This document shows positions 43,050-53,239 of a stretch of DNA of 64,000 bases, piece after piece. The translations under genes were made by a program, and so were the position numbers. The notes beneath the pieces were generated by a model, which did not search any database, had not been told where the DNA came from, and worked only from the letters and a program-made list of their open reading frames with translations. Within the stretch, counting starts at the first letter, position 1, and every line of letters starts with the position of its first letter. Source of the stretch: Mycolicibacterium peregrinum (GTDB lineage: Bacteria > Actinomycetota > Actinomycetes > Mycobacteriales > Mycobacteriaceae); contig NZ_LZSO01000013.1 of assembly GCF_001665785.1 (NCBI RefSeq), positions 62,001 to 126,000 of the forward strand, given 5' to 3'.

Positions 43050-43889
43050 TTAGGCCTGACCGACCTCGAACCGCACGAAGCGGGTCACGGTGACGCCGGC
43101 CTCGTCGAGCAGCGCCTTGACGGTCTTCTTGTTGTCGGACACCGACGGCTGGTCCAGCAGCACGACGTCCTTGTAGTAGCCCGTGACGCGACCTTCGATG
43201 ATCTTGGGCAGCGCCTGCTCGGGCTTGCCCTCTTCCTTCGCGGTCTCCTCGGCGATGCGGCGCTCGTTGGCGACGATGTCGGCGGGGACGTCCTCACGGG
43301 TGAGGTACTTGGCCTTGAGCGCGGCGATCTGTAGGGCGACCGCGTGGGCGGCCTCCTTGCCCTTCTCCGCGTCGCCGGCGGTGTACTCGACCAGGACACC
43401 GACGGCCGGCGGCAGGTCCGCGGCACGCTTGTGCAGGTAGGTCTCGACCGTGCCGTCGAAGTAGGCAACCCGACGCAGTTCGAGCTTCTCGCCGATCTTG
43501 GCGGACAGGTCGGCGATGGCCTGCTCGACGGTGGTGGGAGCCGACACTTCGCCAAGCTGCGAAGCCTTGAGGGCATCCACATCGCCGGCCTTCGCCGCGG
43601 CGGCGGCCGCCACGACCTGGTTGGCGAGCTCCTGGAATTCGGCGTTCTTGGCGACGAAGTCGGTCTCGGAGTTCAGCTCGATGAGCGCGCCGTCCTTGGC
43701 CGCGACCAGACCCTCGGCGGTGGCGCGCTCAGCGCGCTTGCCGACGTCCTTGGCACCCTTGATACGGAGCAACTCGACGGCCTTGTCGAAATCGCCGTCC
43801 GATTCGGCCAGCGCGTTCTTGCAGTCCATCATGCCGGAGCCGGTCAGCTCCCGAAGGCGCTTGACGTCGGCGGCGGTGTAGTTAGCCAT
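43050..43889 (-). CDS. tsf: elongation factor Ts
   Basis: A 279-residue nucleotide-exchange factor for EF-Tu. The N-terminal UBA-like domain reads [36 protein letters not shown], and the TDFVAKN motif that contacts EF-Tu follows; the core dimerisation region is complete. It follows rpsB by 18 bp in the universal rpsB-tsf operon. Confidence 0.97.
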   Translation of the reverse strand: MANYTAADVKRLRELTGSGMMDCKNALAESDGDFDKAVELLRIKGAKDVGKRAERATAEGLVAAKDGALIELNSETDFVAKNAEFQELANQVVAAAAAAKAGDVDALKASQLGEVSAPTTVEQAIADLSAKIGEKLELRRVAYFDGTVETYLHKRAADLPPAVGVLVEYTAGDAEKGKEAAHAVALQIAALKAKYLTREDVPADIVANERRIAEETAKEEGKPEQALPKIIEGRVTGYYKDVVLLDQPSVSDNKKTVKALLDEAGVTVTRFVRFEVGQA

Positions 43890-43907
43890 GTAAGACTTCT
43901 CCTGGAA

Positions 43908-44741
43908 TTACGAAGCGTCAGTGGATGTTTCGGGTGCAGCAGCGGCTTCGCCTTCGGCGGTACCAGCGGTCGCACCGGCGAGCAGCTCCTGCTCCCACTC
44001 GGCGAGCGGCTCAGCGGCACCCTCGGTGTCCTGCTTCTCACCGGCACCCTGGCCGGCGCGGGCCTGCAGGCCCTCGGCCACCGCGGAGGCGACGACCTTG
44101 GTCAGCAGCGCGGCCGAACGGATGGCGTCGTCGTTGCCCGGGATCGGGTAGTTGACCTGATCGGGGTCGCAGTTGGTGTCCAGGATCGCGATGACCGGGA
44201 TGCCGAGCTTGATGGCCTCGTTGACCGCCAGGTGCTCCTTGTTGGTGTCGACGACCCAGATGGCCGAAGGCACCTTCTGCATGTCCCGGATACCGCCGAG
44301 GCTGCGCTCAAGCTTGTTCTTCTCACGCGTGAGCATGAGGATTTCCTTCTTGGTGCGACCCTCGAAGCCACCGGTCTGCTCCATGGCCTCGAGCTCCTTG
44401 AGGCGCTGCAGGCGCTTGTGCACGGTGGAGAAGTTGGTGAGCATGCCGCCCAGCCAGCGCTGGTTCACGTAGGGCATGCCGACGCGGGTGGCCTCTTCGG
44501 CGATGGACTCCTGCGCCTGCTTCTTGGTGCCGACGAACAGGACGGAGCCGCCGTGGGCCACCGTCTCCTTGACGAACTCGTAGGCCTTGTCGATGTAGGT
44601 CAGCGTCTGCTGCAGATCGATGATGTAGATGCCATTGCGGTCGGTGAAGATGAACCGCTTCATCTTGGGGTTCCAGCGTCGGGTCTGATGCCCGAAGTGA
44701 GCGCCGCTGTCCAGCAGCTGCTTCATGGTCACAACAGCCAT
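43908..44741 (-). CDS. rpsB: 30S ribosomal protein S2
   Basis: A 277-residue S2 protein with the N-terminal signature [20 protein letters not shown], the coiled-coil hairpin ([11 protein letters not shown] region) and [14 protein letters not shown]. The last 45 residues are an acidic, alanine- and glutamate-rich tail ([15 protein letters not shown]), a common high-GC Gram-positive extension. The 296 bp upstream (44742-45037) should hold the promoter. Confidence 0.97.
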   Translation of the reverse strand: MAVVTMKQLLDSGAHFGHQTRRWNPKMKRFIFTDRNGIYIIDLQQTLTYIDKAYEFVKETVAHGGSVLFVGTKKQAQESIAEEATRVGMPYVNQRWLGGMLTNFSTVHKRLQRLKELEAMEQTGGFEGRTKKEILMLTREKNKLERSLGGIRDMQKVPSAIWVVDTNKEHLAVNEAIKLGIPVIAILDTNCDPDQVNYPIPGNDDAIRSAALLTKVVASAVAEGLQARAGQGAGEKQDTEGAAEPLAEWEQELLAGATAGTAEGEAAAAPETSTDAS

Positions 44742-44927
44742 GAGCTCATTCCTTTATGTGTCGGTTGTCGCCCGGCGTCGGGTGATGCCAGGCCCTGGTG
44801 CCCGCCGGACGCCGAACCCGATCCGGGAAATCCCAGGTCAGGACCGTCGGCATCCGTGTACGACCCCATCAAGGCGATCGATATGCGCAGACACGCGAAG
44901 TCAGCCCGCAAGCGAGCTGCGGGTAGA

Positions 44928-44933
44928 AGTTTA
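44928..44933 (-). promoter_or_regulatory. possible -10 box for rpsB
   Basis: TAAACT, preceded by TG (extended -10 pattern), on the minus strand 187 bp before rpsB. It fits the mycobacterial SigA pattern TANNNT, but no clear -35 was found. The long leader could hold S2 autoregulatory structure; none was identified with confidence. Confidence 0.3.
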
Positions 44934-45037
44934 CACGCTGGGCAGGGGCGCTTTTACCACGCGGCAAACGCGGGCCCGTCCATCCACAGCTCCCGACTTT
45001 GGGGCTTCCGGACGGCCGGGGTTGACGCTGAACTGGA

Positions 45038-45538
45038 ATGGTGAGGCTTGCCGCAGTGGCCCTGCTGCTCAGTATGACGTGGATCTGGCCGCCGGCCGCC
45101 CACGCCGAGGGCTCCCGACTGCAGTGGCCGGTCTCCCCCCGACCGACGGTGACCAGGGGTTTCGATGCCCCCTCCCCCAACTGGAACCGCGGCCACCGGG
45201 GCGTCGACCTGGCTGCTGCCCCGGATCAACCGGTCTATGCCGCAGGTCCGGGAACCGTGGTGTTCGCCGGTGAGCTGGCCGGTCGACCGGTGGTCTCGCT
45301 CGCCCATCCGGGTGGGCTGCGCACCAGCTACGAGCCGGTGCACGCCACGGTACGGCCCGGACAGAGCGTTGGGGCCGGGCAGTTGCTCGGCACACTCCTC
45401 GAAGGCCATCCCGGATGTCCGGCGAGCGCCTGCCTGCACTGGGGAGCGATGTGGGGTGCGGCGGCCCGCGCGGATTACCTCGACCCGCTCGGACTGCTGG
45501 CCGAGACCCCGATCCGGCTCAAGCCGCTGGGCGGCTGA
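45038..45538 (+). CDS. secreted M23-family peptidase-like protein
   Basis: A 166-residue exported protein. Residues 1-23 form a signal peptide (VRLAAVALLLSMTWIWPPAAHA). The M23/LytM fold follows: WNRGHRGVDLAA carries the first zinc His and Asp, and GGLRTSYEPV a central strand. The usual C-terminal H-x-H reads CLHWGAM, with a cysteine in place of the first histidine; a similar CLHWG is recalled in the syntenic M. tuberculosis Rv2891. It may cut peptidoglycan cross-bridges or have lost activity and act as a regulator. It diverges from rpsB. Confidence 0.85.
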   Translation: MVRLAAVALLLSMTWIWPPAAHAEGSRLQWPVSPRPTVTRGFDAPSPNWNRGHRGVDLAAAPDQPVYAAGPGTVVFAGELAGRPVVSLAHPGGLRTSYEPVHATVRPGQSVGAGQLLGTLLEGHPGCPASACLHWGAMWGAAARADYLDPLGLLAETPIRLKPLGG

Positions 45539-45582
45539 CCGACGCGCCACGCGCAGAAACCACCGACCAAAAGATTGCGCAC

Positions 45583-45600
45583 GCTCACTCCTCGGTGAGC
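45583..45600. terminator. small hairpin after the M23 gene
   Basis: GCTCAC-tcctcg-GTGAGC, 45 bp after the peptidase stop and 18 bp before the next gene's start. It may end the peptidase transcript. Confidence 0.3.
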
Positions 45601-45617
45601 ACGCCTACTGTCGAAAT

Positions 45618-46583
45618 ATGACCGTCGCGTCGCATTTCCACCGCACCCGGCCGATGCGATTCGGTCTGCACACCGCACTCCCCCGCGGTGCCGATTTCGC
45701 CGAGTTCGCGCGCACCGTCGAACAATCCGGGTTCGACATCATGACGATCCCCGACCACCTGGCACCGACGCTGGCACCGTTCAGCGGGGCGGCCACTGCC
45801 TGCGCCGTCACCTCGCGTCTGCGCACCGGAACACTCGTGCTCAACAACGATCTGCGTCATCCGGTCGACACCGCGCGGGAAACCGTAAGCGTGGCAGCAC
45901 TGTCGGGTGGACGGTTCGAGTTGGGCCTGGGCGCCGGTCACATGAAGGCCGAATACGACGCGGCCGGACTGAAGTTCGACAACGGCGCCACCAGGGTGGA
46001 CCGGCTGATCGAAGCGGTCGACGTGATCCGCCCGCTCCTGTCCGGTGAGCCGGTGGACGTGAACGGCGCGCATTACTGCGTGCGGGCGGACGCCGGCTCG
46101 CTGGTCGCACCGCCAGGAGCCGACGTGCCGCTGCTCATCGGTGGCAACGGCACGCGCGTGTTGCAGCTCGCCGGCCGGGTCGCCGATATCGCCGGGCTGG
46201 CGGGTTTCAGTCACAACCACGACGCCACAGAGGTCCGGCTGACTCACTTCGACGCGAACGGTCTGCTGGACCGGATCGCTGTGGTGTGCGATGCCGCCGG
46301 CGACCGGTTCGATGTCATCGAACTCAACGGGTTGCTGCAGTTCGTGGTCCACACCGACGACCCCGCTGGTGCGGCAACGGAGGTGGCCGGGCCGTTGGGA
46401 GCCTCGGCGGAACTGCTGCTGGAATCGCCGTTTGCGTTGTTCGGCAGCTACGAGCAGATGGCCGAGGCTCTGGCCGATCGACAGCGCCGGTTCGGGATCA
46501 GCTACTGGACGGCGTTCGACGCATGGGCGGGCCGTGAGTCGGCGCTTCCGCATCTGGCCGAAGTCATCAAGCTGATGCGCTAA
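45618..46583 (+). CDS. LLM class F420-dependent oxidoreductase
   Basis: A 321-residue luciferase-like oxidoreductase: RFGLHTALPRGADFAEFARTVE, LSGGRFELGLGAGHMKAEYDAAG and PLLIGGNGTRVLQLAGRVADIAGL identify a mycobacterial F420-type subfamily. It corresponds in position to M. tuberculosis Rv2893. Start ATG at 45618; the open frame upstream overlaps the peptidase gene in another frame. The stop overlaps the convergent hydrolase stop by 4 bp. Confidence 0.9.
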   Translation: MTVASHFHRTRPMRFGLHTALPRGADFAEFARTVEQSGFDIMTIPDHLAPTLAPFSGAATACAVTSRLRTGTLVLNNDLRHPVDTARETVSVAALSGGRFELGLGAGHMKAEYDAAGLKFDNGATRVDRLIEAVDVIRPLLSGEPVDVNGAHYCVRADAGSLVAPPGADVPLLIGGNGTRVLQLAGRVADIAGLAGFSHNHDATEVRLTHFDANGLLDRIAVVCDAAGDRFDVIELNGLLQFVVHTDDPAGAATEVAGPLGASAELLLESPFALFGSYEQMAEALADRQRRFGISYWTAFDAWAGRESALPHLAEVIKLMR

Positions 46584-47479
46584 CGGCCGACGAGTCCGGC
46601 GAGAAACCCGCTCATCGCCTCGAGCACAGCGTCCGGACGGTCACGCTGCACCCAATGTCCGGCGCCTGCAATGATCTTGAGCTCCGCGTCCGGGATCAGC
46701 TCGGCGGCCGCCCGGGCCCGCGCAACCGGCACACCCGGATCACGGTCACCGTGGACGATCAGCGCCGGGCGGGGAAACGATGACAACCGTCCGCTGTAGT
46801 CCGTGCGCAGCCGGTTCCACCGGACCTGATCGCGCTGCCACTGCCCGAACGCCGAGAATCCCTCCGGTTGGCCCGCCGCGGCCATGACCTCGTCCATCAA
46901 CTCGTCGGTGACCTTCGCGGGATCGGTGATCAGGGCCTGCATGCTGCGCACCATCGCCCGGCGGTTGGTGCCCACCCAACGGGTCACCGCGCCGAGCACA
47001 CCGGTACGCAGCGTCACCCAGGTGACCAGTTGCCGCACACCGGACATCGGCCCGTCCGAGAGGCGCGGCATCAGGCCGTAACTGCCCAGCAGCATCGCAC
47101 CCGTCACCCGCTGTGGCCGGTCCAGGACATGGCCGATGGTCATGCCCCCACCGAGTGACAGCCCGCCGATCGCGTAGCGCTGCAGGTCGAGTCCGTCGAC
47201 GAACTCCCCCACGTAGCCGACCAACCGGTCCTGTGTCACGGGCAACCGCGCCGACGGACTGCAGCCATAGCCGGGATGGTCCGGCGCGATCACGCGGTAG
47301 CCCGCCTCGGCCAACCGCGGGCCGATACCGCCCCAGGACAACGACGCGCTGTCCACGCCTCCACCGTGCAGCAACACCACGGTCGGCGCCGTATGGTCGG
47401 TGGCCCAGCTGAGATAGGACACCGGGCCGCAGGGCAGATCGACGGTGGTTCGGGTCGGCTCGACAGTCAACTCCGGCAC
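46580..47479 (-). CDS. alpha/beta hydrolase
   Basis: A 299-residue alpha/beta-hydrolase. The oxyanion region is VVLLHGGGVDSAS, the nucleophile serine is in GGLSLGG and the catalytic histidine in GAGHWVQRDRP, with an aspartate in HGDRDPGVP. Epoxide hydrolases, esterases and C-C hydrolases share this layout, so the reaction is open. The start is GTG at 47479 after AGAGGAGATC, 10 bp after the xerC stop; the longer frame is xerC shadow. Confidence 0.85.
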   Translation of the reverse strand: MPELTVEPTRTTVDLPCGPVSYLSWATDHTAPTVVLLHGGGVDSASLSWGGIGPRLAEAGYRVIAPDHPGYGCSPSARLPVTQDRLVGYVGEFVDGLDLQRYAIGGLSLGGGMTIGHVLDRPQRVTGAMLLGSYGLMPRLSDGPMSGVRQLVTWVTLRTGVLGAVTRWVGTNRRAMVRSMQALITDPAKVTDELMDEVMAAAGQPEGFSAFGQWQRDQVRWNRLRTDYSGRLSSFPRPALIVHGDRDPGVPVARARAAAELIPDAELKIIAGAGHWVQRDRPDAVLEAMSGFLAGLVGR

Positions 47480-47489
47480 GATCTCCTCT

Positions 47490-48389
47490 TCAAGCTCGTG
47501 GGTGCGCCTGGTCGTGCACCGCGCGCAACCGTTCCACTGTGACGTGGGTGTAGAGCTGGGTGGTGGCCAGCGAGCTGTGACCCAACAACTCCTGTACGAC
47601 GCGCAGGTCGGCACCACCTTCCAACAGGTGGGTGGCCGCACTGTGGCGGAGTCCGTGGGGGCCGATGGCGGGGGCACCGTCGACGGCAGAGACGGTCTGG
47701 TGCACCACGGTTCGGGCCTGACGGGGGTCGAGGCGCTTGCCGCGGGCCCCGAGCAGGAGAGCGGCGCCGGAATCGGCAGTGACCAGCTCGGGCCGCCCGT
47801 CGGTGAGCCAGGAGGTCAACGCGACCAGTGCCGGTTCACCGAAGGGGACCGTGCGCTGCTTGTTGCCCTTGCCCAACACCCGCAGCACCTGGCGCGGGGT
47901 GTCGATGTCATCGATGTCCAGACCACACAGCTCGCTGACCCGGATACCGGTGGCGTACAGCAGCTCGACGATCAACCTGTCCCGCAGTGCGAGCGGGTCA
48001 CCTTCCTGCACAGCTGAATTCATCGCTTCCATGGCGTCCACTGCCTGGTCGCGGCGCAGCACCGCAGGCAGCGTGCGGTGAGCCTTGGGCACCTGCAACC
48101 GCGCGGCGGGGTCATTCGGCAACAGTCCCCGCCGTGTCGCCCAGGTGGAGAAGGTCTTGACCGAGGAGGTTCGGCGCGCCAACGTGGTCCGCGCCGTTCC
48201 GGCTGCAGCCTGAGCGGCCAACCACGAGCGCAACCTCGGCAGGGTGAGAGTCTCCAGTCCGCCGCCGGTGAAATCGAACAGCGCAGTCAGGTCACCCCGG
48301 TACGCGCGGCGGGTGTGTGCAGACCGGCCACGTTCCAGCTCGAGATACTGGTCGAACTCGTCCAGTATCGCGTCGGTCCCGGTGCTCAC
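47490..48389 (-). CDS. xerC: tyrosine recombinase XerC
   Basis: A 299-residue tyrosine recombinase that, with XerD, resolves chromosome dimers at dif. Catalytic residues are Arg150 (ATGIRVSEL), His245 and Arg248 (HGLRH), His271 (LGHSS) and Tyr280 (TQLYTHV). The N-terminal SAM-like domain spans about 5-90. Chromosomal context matches M. tuberculosis xerC (Rv2894c), and no integrase-type neighbours are present, so it is housekeeping rather than a phage integrase. Confidence 0.93.
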   Translation of the reverse strand: MSTGTDAILDEFDQYLELERGRSAHTRRAYRGDLTALFDFTGGGLETLTLPRLRSWLAAQAAAGTARTTLARRTSSVKTFSTWATRRGLLPNDPAARLQVPKAHRTLPAVLRRDQAVDAMEAMNSAVQEGDPLALRDRLIVELLYATGIRVSELCGLDIDDIDTPRQVLRVLGKGNKQRTVPFGEPALVALTSWLTDGRPELVTADSGAALLLGARGKRLDPRQARTVVHQTVSAVDGAPAIGPHGLRHSAATHLLEGGADLRVVQELLGHSSLATTQLYTHVTVERLRAVHDQAHPRA

Positions 48390-48473
48390 CCCACCACCGT
48401 GTCAGACCGTTCCGACCGTCGCGGGCAACCGCCAGCGCGTGTCGCGGCGTTCAGTTGGTTGCCGCGAGCCGGG

Positions 48474-49634
48474 TCAGTCCACCCGTCGCAGGGCGTCGGG
48501 CGTGAGGTCGGCCAGCGTCGGATAACCGTCGACGCCCATGATCAGGTCGGCCTCGGCCAGCAGCGACCGCAGCACATGCACGATGCCGTCAGTGCCACCC
48601 AAGGCCAGCCCGTAGGCATACGGACGGCCCACCCCGACCGCGGTGGCACCCAGCGCGAGTGCCTTGACGATGTCGGCGCCGTTGCGGATACCCGAGTCGA
48701 ACAACACCGGCAACCCGTCGGCGGCCTCGACCACACCGGGCAGGCAGTCGATCGCCGGCAGGCCACCATTGGCTTGGCGCCCACCATGATTCGAACAATA
48801 GATACCGTCGACGCCACCGTCCTTGGCCCGCCGAACGTCCTCGGGGTGACAGATGCCCTTCAGGATCAGCGGCAGCGTGGTCAGCGACCGCAGCCACGGC
48901 AGGTCATCCCAGGTCAGTGGATTGCCGAACAGGCTGACCCAGCGCAATACCGTGGCTTGGGGATTCTCCTCGGGCGGCTGCGGCAAGCCGGCCCTAAACA
49001 CCGGGTCACTGGTGTAGTTGGCCAGACATTTGCCGCGCAACTGCGGGAAGTTCGAGGTGGACAGGTCACGCGGGCGCCAGCCCGGCACCCAGGTGTCGAG
49101 TGTGACGACGATGCCCTTGTACCCGGCCTTCTCGGCGCGCTGCACCAGACTGGCGGCCAGATCCTTGTCGGTCGGGGTGTACAGCTGGAAAAAGCCTGGG
49201 GTGTCACCGAATTCGGCGGCGACGTCCTCCAGCGGATCCTCGGTCAGGGTGGACACCATCAGCGGCACCCCGGTCCGCGCCGCAGCGCGCGCACCGGCCA
49301 GATCCCCGTGACCGTCCTGCCCGCAGATACCCAGCACCCCGATCGGCGCCATGAACAACGGGGACGGCAATCTCAGCCCGAACACCTCGACGGACAGATC
49401 ACGCTCCCGGTGCGCGTTGAACATCCGGGGCATCAACCCCCACCGGTCGAAGGCGGTACGGTTGACCTGCTGAGTGCGCTCGTCACCGGCACCACCGGCC
49501 ACATACGACCAGATCGAGGCCGGCATCGCCGCCTGGGCCCTGGCCTCAAGCCCCGCGTAATCCATCGGCATACTCGGCAGCACGCCCGACAGCCCCTGCA
49601 GGTAGATCTCGAGTTGGTAATCACCGAATGCCAT
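48474..49634 (-). CDS. alpha-hydroxyacid oxidase / lactate 2-monooxygenase-like FMN enzyme
   Basis: A 386-residue FMN enzyme of the lactate oxidase/monooxygenase family, with the catalytic [11 protein letters not shown], the lysine in LILKGI and [16 protein letters not shown]. It has the insertion [13 protein letters not shown] near the N-terminus and a long loop ([19 protein letters not shown]) typical of the lactate 2-monooxygenase subgroup. The likely reaction is L-lactate (or a related hydroxyacid) to acetate plus CO2, or to the oxoacid. Start ATG at 49634; the frame upstream is not typical. It is absent from the corresponding M. tuberculosis position as I recall it. Confidence 0.88.
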   Translation of the reverse strand: MAFGDYQLEIYLQGLSGVLPSMPMDYAGLEARAQAAMPASIWSYVAGGAGDERTQQVNRTAFDRWGLMPRMFNAHRERDLSVEVFGLRLPSPLFMAPIGVLGICGQDGHGDLAGARAAARTGVPLMVSTLTEDPLEDVAAEFGDTPGFFQLYTPTDKDLAASLVQRAEKAGYKGIVVTLDTWVPGWRPRDLSTSNFPQLRGKCLANYTSDPVFRAGLPQPPEENPQATVLRWVSLFGNPLTWDDLPWLRSLTTLPLILKGICHPEDVRRAKDGGVDGIYCSNHGGRQANGGLPAIDCLPGVVEAADGLPVLFDSGIRNGADIVKALALGATAVGVGRPYAYGLALGGTDGIVHVLRSLLAEADLIMGVDGYPTLADLTPDALRRVD

Positions 49635-49657
49635 GACGGCTACCTTGCCATCTGGCG

Positions 49658-50521
49658 TCAGCCCGCGGTGTCGGCCTCCGCTTTTGCCAGCTCGGCCTTC
49701 CATTGCCGGAACGTCTCCTCGGTGCGTCCACGACGCCAGTAGCCCGAGATCGAGGCGGCCCACTTCGCCGGGACGCCGCGCTCCTTGCGGATGTACGGGC
49801 GCAGGTTGTGCATGACGGCCTGGGCCTCGCCGTGGATGAACACCTGGGCCTGGCCTGGCAGCCAGGCCGCCTCTTTGACCGCGGCAATCAGTGGTGCATT
49901 GTCTCCGGCGTGGTCGTCGCCGACCAGATCGGCGCGCCCACCCCGGTGGATCCAGGTGACCTCGACACCATCGGGAGCGGTGAGCTCGATTTCATCCCCC
50001 GGGCCGGCCACCTCGATGAAGACCTTGCCGATCGCGTTGTCGGGCAAGGCTTCCAGTGCTGCGCTGATGGCGGGCAGCGCGGCTTCGTCACCAGCCAGCA
50101 GATGCCAATCAGCGGCCGGGTCTGGGGCGTAGGCCCCGCTCGGCCCCATCAGGTAGGCGGGCTGACCGGGTTGGACCGCGGCAGCCCACGGTGCGGCTAC
50201 GCCCTGCTCGCCGTGCACGACGAAGTCGATGGTGATCTCGCCGCGCTCGGTGTCGACGTTGCGCACGGTGTAGGTGCGCACTGTCGGTCGCTGTTCGGGA
50301 GGCAATTCCTGAAAGCTGTCCAGCGTCAAGGGCTTCGGCAGCGCCGCGACATCGACACCGTCGGGAACAATGGCGATTTTGACGTAGGCATCGCTGAACT
50401 CGTTGGGCGAGAACGTGTCGAAGCCGTTTACACCGTTGCCGCCCAGCACCAGCCTGACCATGTGATCGGTCAGTTGCTCGCGGCGCACCACTTCAAACGT
50501 GTGCACGGGACGTCCTGCCAT
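49658..50521 (-). CDS. viuB: siderophore-interacting flavoprotein (ViuB-like ferric reductase)
   Basis: A 287-residue SIP-family protein that reduces ferric siderophores in the cytoplasm. The FAD-binding RTYTVRNVD is followed by LMGPSGAY, and the C-terminal domain has [10 protein letters not shown] and the family end [21 protein letters not shown]. Start ATG at 50521 follows GGAGGCGGT; two upstream ATG codons are possible. Position matches M. tuberculosis viuB (Rv2895c). A degenerate iron-box-like sequence lies upstream. Confidence 0.9.
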   Translation of the reverse strand: MAGRPVHTFEVVRREQLTDHMVRLVLGGNGVNGFDTFSPNEFSDAYVKIAIVPDGVDVAALPKPLTLDSFQELPPEQRPTVRTYTVRNVDTERGEITIDFVVHGEQGVAAPWAAAVQPGQPAYLMGPSGAYAPDPAADWHLLAGDEAALPAISAALEALPDNAIGKVFIEVAGPGDEIELTAPDGVEVTWIHRGGRADLVGDDHAGDNAPLIAAVKEAAWLPGQAQVFIHGEAQAVMHNLRPYIRKERGVPAKWAASISGYWRRGRTEETFRQWKAELAKAEADTAG

Positions 50522-50552
50522 ACCGCCTCCAAAACTCGCTCGGCCCATTTCT

Positions 50553-50571
50553 TTGTTAGCCGACCTCATCG
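50553..50571. promoter_or_regulatory. degenerate IdeR-box-like sequence
   Basis: On the minus strand AGGTCGGCTAAC resembles the core of the IdeR consensus (AGGTTAGGCTAAC) with one missing base; 11 of 19 positions match when GGCTAAC is aligned. It lies 32 bp before the siderophore-interacting protein start, where control by iron would make sense. Much weaker than the box at 53712. Confidence 0.3.
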
Positions 50572-50602
50572 ACTATACGGAGACAGGCCCCGTGTATGGG
50601 GT

Positions 50603-51730
50603 CTACCGGCGCCGGCGCAACCGCCAGCACCCGTCCTCGCTCACGACCATCCCGGCGAGCTCCAACGTCGTCAACGGCCCCAGTATCTGATGCGGCGGAA
50701 GGGCGGCGAGCATCGCGATCTCGTCCACGGTGTGGGCGCCGCGCGACGGCAACGCGTCGTAGACCTGCTTCTCAATAGGCGAGAGATTGTCGAGCGGTGC
50801 CACCGGATGCGGTTCCTCCGACGCGAGTTCGCCTATGCGGCCGACGAGTTCGACGATCTCCTCAGCACGGCCGACCAGGTTGGCACCACCTCGAAGCAGC
50901 GCATGGCATCCCGCCGATGCCGCCGAGGTCACCGGCCCTGGCACCGCGCACACCGACCGGCCCAGCAACTTGGCCCACCCGGCTGTATTGGCAGCACCGC
51001 TGCGCAACCCGGCCTCGACGACCACCGTCGCGCCCGAGAGGGCCGCGACCAACCGGTTGCGGGTGAGAAATCTCAGTCGGCCCGGCGCGACGCCTGGCGG
51101 ATACTCACTGACCAACAGGCATTCCTGGCGGATCCGGTGGAACAGTGCGCTGTGCCCGGCCGGGTACGGGTTGTCGATGCCGCCGGCCACGATCGCGACG
51201 GTCATGCCCTCACAGGCCAGGGCGGCGCGGTGCGCTGCTCCGTCGATGCCATAGGCACCGCCGGACACCACCGTCACCTCGCGCTCAACCAACCCGGCGG
51301 CCAAGTCAGCGGTCACGTGCTCGCCGTACGCCGTGGCCGCGCGGGTACCGACGATCGCCGCGGCGCGCTCAGTCACCTCATCGAGCTGCACCGGCCCGCT
51401 CGCCCACAACACCAACGGCGGATGCGCATTGGGACGCTTGTGGTCCTTTTTCACACCCAATGCGCGGAATCGCAGCAGCGGCCACTCGTCATCACCGGGG
51501 GTGATCAACCGCCCGCCCATTCGGTCGAGGACATCCAGATCCCTGACTGCACAATCCAATTCCCGACGGGCCTCAACACGGCTCAACAACTCCGGCCCGA
51601 CGTCACCCGATTTGACCCGGCCGGCCGCCTCGACCGGACCCACCTGCGCGACGAGGGCCGACAGTTCCGCGCACGGCGGCTCGGCGACCCGTGACAGATA
51701 GGCCCACGCGCGCCGGACCTCGTCGGTCAT
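50603..51730 (-). CDS. dprA: DNA processing protein DprA
   Basis: A 375-residue DprA/Smf protein that loads RecA on single-stranded DNA in transformable bacteria. The central Rossmann domain contains AAAIVGTRAATAYGEHVTADLA and VSGGAYGIDGAAHRAAL; the C-terminal winged-helix part is present (LSPIEKQVYDALPSRGAHTVDEIA). It overlaps the comM-type gene by 4 bp (ATGA) in the yraN-comM-dprA order usual in mycobacteria. Confidence 0.95.
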   Translation of the reverse strand: MTDEVRRAWAYLSRVAEPPCAELSALVAQVGPVEAAGRVKSGDVGPELLSRVEARRELDCAVRDLDVLDRMGGRLITPGDDEWPLLRFRALGVKKDHKRPNAHPPLVLWASGPVQLDEVTERAAAIVGTRAATAYGEHVTADLAAGLVEREVTVVSGGAYGIDGAAHRAALACEGMTVAIVAGGIDNPYPAGHSALFHRIRQECLLVSEYPPGVAPGRLRFLTRNRLVAALSGATVVVEAGLRSGAANTAGWAKLLGRSVCAVPGPVTSAASAGCHALLRGGANLVGRAEEIVELVGRIGELASEEPHPVAPLDNLSPIEKQVYDALPSRGAHTVDEIAMLAALPPHQILGPLTTLELAGMVVSEDGCWRLRRRR

Positions 51731-53238
51731 GACACACCCCCGGCCCGACGGAAGCCCAACGCCGTGGCCACGTCCTCGCGAGCAGGCATGGTCCGGCCGG
51801 CGAGATCGGCCAACGTCCAGGCGACCCTCAGACTCCTGTCGGCGCCACGCATGCTGATCACCCCAAGGTCCAGTGCGGACCGCAACGGCTCCATGGCGAC
51901 TCTGGGCAGTCGGAATTCACGCCGCAGCAGCGAACCGCCGACCTCGGCATTGGTGCCGATCCCGTACGGTTTCCACCGTTCCTGGGCGGCGAGGCGGGCT
52001 GCCGCAACACGGGCGCGCACCACGGCGCTCGACTCTCCGGCCTGCGGAGTGAATGCTCCGACACTGACGGGATGCAACTCCACCTGCAAGTCGACGCGGT
52101 CCACCAATGGCCCGGACAGCTTGCCGCGATACCGCAGCCTGGCCTGGGCCGAACAAACACAGTCCTGCGATTTTGGTGGTGCGCACGGGCACGGATTGGC
52201 CGCCAGAACCAGCTGGAAACGCGCCGGATAACACGCCACCCCGTCCCGGCGGGCCAGCCGGATCTCCCCGTCTTCGAGTGGGGTTCGCAGGGCTTCGAGG
52301 GCACTTGAGCCCATCTCGGGGAACTCGTCGAGAAACAACACACCGCGGTGTGCCCGGCTGACCGCGCCGGGGCGAGCGAACCCGCTTCCGCCTCCGACGA
52401 GTGCCGCCACGGTCGACGTGTGGTGGGGAGCCACGAACGGCGGCCGCGTGATCAGCGGGGTATCCCCTGCCAGTAGCCCTGCCACGGAGTGGATCGCGGT
52501 CACCTCCAACGACTCCCCCGGCGACAGCGGCGGCAACAAGCCCGGAAGACGCTGCGCCAGCATCGTTTTCCCGATGCCGGGAGGTCCGGTGAGCATCAGG
52601 TGATGAGCACCCGCGGCCGCCACCTCCAGGGCGTAACGGGCCTGAGCCTGACCGACCACGTCGGCAAGATCAGCTGTGGGCTCGGGAGCGCGCCCCGGCG
52701 TGGCCACCCGCGCCACCAGATCCCCCTTGCCGTCGAGCCAGGCCTGCAGCTGACGCAACGTCCGCACACCACACACCTCGATCCCGTCGACCAGACTCGC
52801 CTCCGCCAGGTTGTCGACGGGCACCACCACCAAGGGCCAGCCCTCCTGCTTGGCGGCCAACACCGCAGGCAGGACGCCGTGGACCGGACGGATCCGGCCG
52901 TCGAGGGCGAGTTCGCCAAGCAGTACCGACTTTTCCAGCCGGGCCCACGCGGTCTTGGTGTGCGCCGAGAGCACCGCAGCCGCCAGCGCCACGTCATAGA
53001 CCGAACCGACCTTGCGCAACGTGGCCGGGGACAATGCCAAGGTCAGGCGCGACATCGGCCATTCGTTGCCACAGTTGGTGATCGCCGCCCGCACCCGATC
53101 CCGCGACTCCTGCAGGGCGGTGTCGGGCAACCCCACCAGATGCACGCCCGGCAGCCCCGAGGTGATGTCTGCCTCGATCTCCACGATGACGCCGTCCACC
53201 GCACGCACGGCCACCGAATAGGCTCTGCCCAAACCCAT
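51727..53238 (-). CDS. YifB/ComM-type Mg-chelatase-like AAA+ ATPase
   Basis: A 503-residue protein: N-terminal Lon-protease-like domain (SGLPGVHLVGLPDTALQESRDRVRAAI), central AAA+ module with Walker A GPPGIGKT and Walker B VLFLDEFPEM, and a C-terminal Mg-chelatase-like domain with four cysteines (CPCAPPKSQDCVC). ComM is a hexameric helicase that helps branch migration during DNA uptake. It starts one base after the yraN stop. Confidence 0.93.
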   Translation of the reverse strand: MGLGRAYSVAVRAVDGVIVEIEADITSGLPGVHLVGLPDTALQESRDRVRAAITNCGNEWPMSRLTLALSPATLRKVGSVYDVALAAAVLSAHTKTAWARLEKSVLLGELALDGRIRPVHGVLPAVLAAKQEGWPLVVVPVDNLAEASLVDGIEVCGVRTLRQLQAWLDGKGDLVARVATPGRAPEPTADLADVVGQAQARYALEVAAAGAHHLMLTGPPGIGKTMLAQRLPGLLPPLSPGESLEVTAIHSVAGLLAGDTPLITRPPFVAPHHTSTVAALVGGGSGFARPGAVSRAHRGVLFLDEFPEMGSSALEALRTPLEDGEIRLARRDGVACYPARFQLVLAANPCPCAPPKSQDCVCSAQARLRYRGKLSGPLVDRVDLQVELHPVSVGAFTPQAGESSAVVRARVAAARLAAQERWKPYGIGTNAEVGGSLLRREFRLPRVAMEPLRSALDLGVISMRGADRSLRVAWTLADLAGRTMPAREDVATALGFRRAGGVS

Positions 53239-53239
53239 T

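Noticed and set aside
44742..45037. Possible small gene or riboswitch in the rpsB leader
   Set aside because: Open frames here are shadows and no recognised riboswitch core was found; treated as promoter and leader.
47490..48389. Tyrosine recombinase considered as a phage or island integrase
   Set aside because: Sequence and neighbours match chromosomal XerC; no tRNA, attachment site or phage genes nearby.
48424..48463. GGCAACC/GGTTGCC inverted repeat between the oxidase and xerC genes
   Set aside because: Short 7-bp arms with a long loop in GC-rich DNA; not convincing as an operator or terminator.
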